Assembly: GCF_029227915.1 (NCBI RefSeq)
Contig: NC_079880.1
Span: 126,001-190,000, forward strand
From: Hydractinia symbiolongicarpus
Lineage: Eukaryota > Cnidaria > Hydrozoa > Anthoathecata > Hydractiniidae
Length of the DNA: 64,000 bases
Direction: 5' to 3'
Positions 63,654 to 64,000 of this stretch are shown one piece after another (position 1 is the stretch's first letter; each line of letters begins with the position of its first letter). The notes under the pieces are model-generated. The model saw only the letters and a program-made list of their open reading frames with translations. It had not been told where the DNA came from and did no database searches. A program made the translations under genes and the position numbers.

Positions 63654-64000
63654 TTCATTTAAGAATTAAGCTAAAAAAAGTCATTTTTTCACTATGGGAC
63701 CAATCCTAACCGTTAGCGCGCTTAAGAAATAGAGACAGTTTCAAATACTACATTTCACTGTCTTTCTAACGGTGTCAGTCCGTTTGAGTTTCAACGGTTG
63801 GGTCACATATTCGTACCAACATGTATTTAGCGATATTTTTCTCATATTACTAGGTTGCATCGCTTTTAACAGTGAAACGATTGACTGTGGGACAAAATTG
63901 GACTGATTTTGGACTGTGATCATATAAATGTTATAAGTGAGACAATTTGACTCCAAGAAATACCATTCTTCTTAATTTGACATGATTACCGGAACTCAGC

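Larger units (their letters stand above)
1..64000 (+). repeat. Satellite DNA array, about 373-bp monomer, 171 complete units plus one partial
   Basis: The window consists of direct tandem copies of one monomer, all in the same orientation, with no interruption by other sequence. Spacings between successive landmark positions are almost always 369-378 bp, most often 373 or 374. Every unit carries recognisable versions of the same blocks, in order: 'gtttgagttacaacgg', 'attcgtaccaacatg', 'attactaggttgcatcg', 'gactgtgggac', 'ggactgtgacc', 'aatttgacatgattgcc', 'gcgctgtggtagcgc', 'actgtgggaccaatcc', 'gcgcgctgaagaaatag' and 'catttcattgactttc'. Monomer length and homogenised tandem structure are typical of eukaryotic centromeric or pericentromeric satellites; 373 bp is also near two nucleosome repeats. 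Location on the chromosome and host identity are inference. I do not recognise the family by name. Confidence 0.98.
38846..64000 (+). repeat. Satellite domain 3 (U/V/W with S and T), units 106-172
   Basis: Unit starts: 39135, 39510, 39883, 40256, 40629, 41004, 41381, 41754, 42127, 42500, 42873, 43246, 43621, 43999, 44372, 44745, 45118, 45491, 45864, 46237, 46610, 46985, 47360, 47733, 48106, 48479, 48852, 49228, 49605, 49978, 50351, 50726, 51099, 51472, 51847, 52222, 52595, 52967, 53340, 53714, 54087, 54460, 54833, 55206, 55579, 55952, 56324, 56697, 57070, 57445, 57821, 58194, 58567, 58940, 59315, 59691, 60046, 60419, 60792, 61165, 61539, 61908, 62282, 62655, 63029, 63402, 63776 (partial). Types: U ('accgacatgtatttagc', 'ctgatattactaag', 'tttagcagtg'), V ('gagtttcaacggttggg', preceded by 'tttcaaatactac' or 'tttctaatactac'), W ('ggtaacaatccacttcag'), plus S and T. 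The domain begins inside the T/U chimera at 38760. No gene is present. Confidence 0.92.
60757..64000 (+). repeat. 747-bp dimer array at the right edge, more than four copies
   Basis: Units alternate between two types: 60792, 61539, 62282, 63029, 63776 (preceded by 'gcgcgcttaagaaatagag', many with 'tattgagcgatattttt') and 61165, 61908, 62655, 63402 (preceded by 'agcgatagtttcgaaaac', 'ctttgtaacggtg'). Lengths alternate 373 and 374 bp, except that the unit at 61539 is 369 bp after losing 'gata' from 'tttagataaataag' near 61803. Markers 'caagtttactccaagaaa' and 'gactcaaaagaaataac' also alternate. The array continues past the window end. The last unit at 63776 has reverted to 'tatttagcgat'. Confidence 0.92.

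Noticed and set aside
3740-63800. Telomere-type or microsatellite runs.
   Set aside because: Only short A or T runs (up to about 8-9 bases) in fixed monomer positions were seen, with no (TTAGG)n, (TTAGGG)n or other simple tandem motif.
2971-63956. More than forty minus-strand open frames of 60-83 codons with a shared peptide (core 'NFVPQSIVSLLKAMQPSN') or a second shared peptide ('LSHLSHLSGHSPKLVQL').
   Set aside because: They repeat only because the monomer repeats. Many use TTG as start, the monomer length is usually not a multiple of three, frames close within a unit, and substitutions show no codon-position bias that I can see. No promoter, splice or domain signal accompanies them. I treat them as chance open frames in satellite DNA.
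1-64000. CRISPR array.
   Set aside because: Direct repeats of about 373 bp with no unique spacers are far from CRISPR geometry (repeats of about 25-40 bp with unique spacers). The whole monomer is repeated, not a short motif.
1-64000. CENP-B box in the 'attcgtaccaacatgta' block.
   Set aside because: It matches the TTCG-N4-A portion of the known core, but the following CGGG is absent in every unit I inspected ('atgt' instead). A partial match of this size is expected by chance.
1-64000. rDNA spacer or tandem 5S/tRNA gene array.
   Set aside because: No internal control boxes or conserved RNA gene core could be found in the monomer on either strand, and no T-run terminator follows a plausible gene.
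1-64000. CCAAT box promoter in 'gggaccaatcctagcc'.
   Set aside because: The pentamer is present in many units, but P-type and some other units read 'gatcaatcc', there is no nearby TATA or initiator arrangement, and no gene follows. Chance occurrence amplified by the repeat is enough to explain it.
1-64000. Bacterial or phage origin suggested by the iteron-like tandem repeats.
   Set aside because: Iterons are about 20 bp and occur in small clusters beside a rep gene. Here the units are 373 bp, exceed 170 in number and have no gene nearby.
1-64000. Match to a named satellite family of similar monomer length (for example beetle or fly satellites of about 360 bp).
   Set aside because: Length alone is not evidence and I do not recognise the sequence. 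A search of repeat and whole-genome databases with one monomer would settle it.

Overview
The whole 64 kb window is one uninterrupted head-to-tail satellite DNA array. I find no protein-coding gene, RNA gene, transposon, CRISPR array or unique-sequence island. I phased the array by hand on a landmark near 'cagtccgtttgag' / 'caatccg' and count 171 complete monomers plus a final partial one (starts 2, 376, 749 ... 63402, 63776). Nearly all are 369-378 bp, with a mode of 373 bp. All are in the same orientation. Two monomers are short (354 and 355 bp) because of internal deletions of about 20 bp. This is eukaryotic heterochromatin-type sequence, most plausibly centromeric or pericentromeric. The host cannot be named from the sequence. 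One hand-counted unit (63029-63401) is about 37% G+C (137/373) and carries 16 CpGs where about 12-13 are expected. CpG is therefore not depleted, which argues against a host that heavily methylates this DNA in the germline.

Three subfamily domains can be seen. Domain 1 (about 1-20.67 kb) has 371/373/374/375-bp units, typically with 'caatgaaacgaatgactg'. It holds a 748-bp dimer duplication, a 2,983-bp eight-unit tandem duplication (6854-9836 and 9837-12821), related blocks at 3346, 7450, 10433 and 15286, and a 745-bp dimer run near 18.8-20.45 kb. Domain 2 (about 20.67-38.84 kb) is built from five recognisable monomer types that I call S, T, P, Q and R. They recur in that order as a 1,863-bp five-unit higher-order repeat. 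S is 369 bp, T is 375 bp and the other three are 373 bp. Shortened or chimeric versions exist, including a 1,490-bp four-unit form that arises through R/S hybrid monomers. Domain 3 (about 38.84-64 kb) mixes related types (here U, V, W with S and T) and has local expansions of 1,121, 1,870 and 2,245 bp. It ends in a homogenised 747-bp dimer array (60.76-64.0 kb) that runs off the right edge.

There is no operon or pathway to describe. What the sequence records is the evolution of a satellite: unequal exchange, chimeric monomers, nested duplications and local homogenisation. The short recurrent open frames of 60-83 codons on the minus strand are by-products of the repeat, not genes. Within each monomer the most notable candidate functional elements are a triple AACGG/CCGTT/AACGG element across the monomer junction, a short GCGCT-GTGGT-AGCGC dyad, and an 'attcgtaccaacatg' block present in nearly every subfamily.
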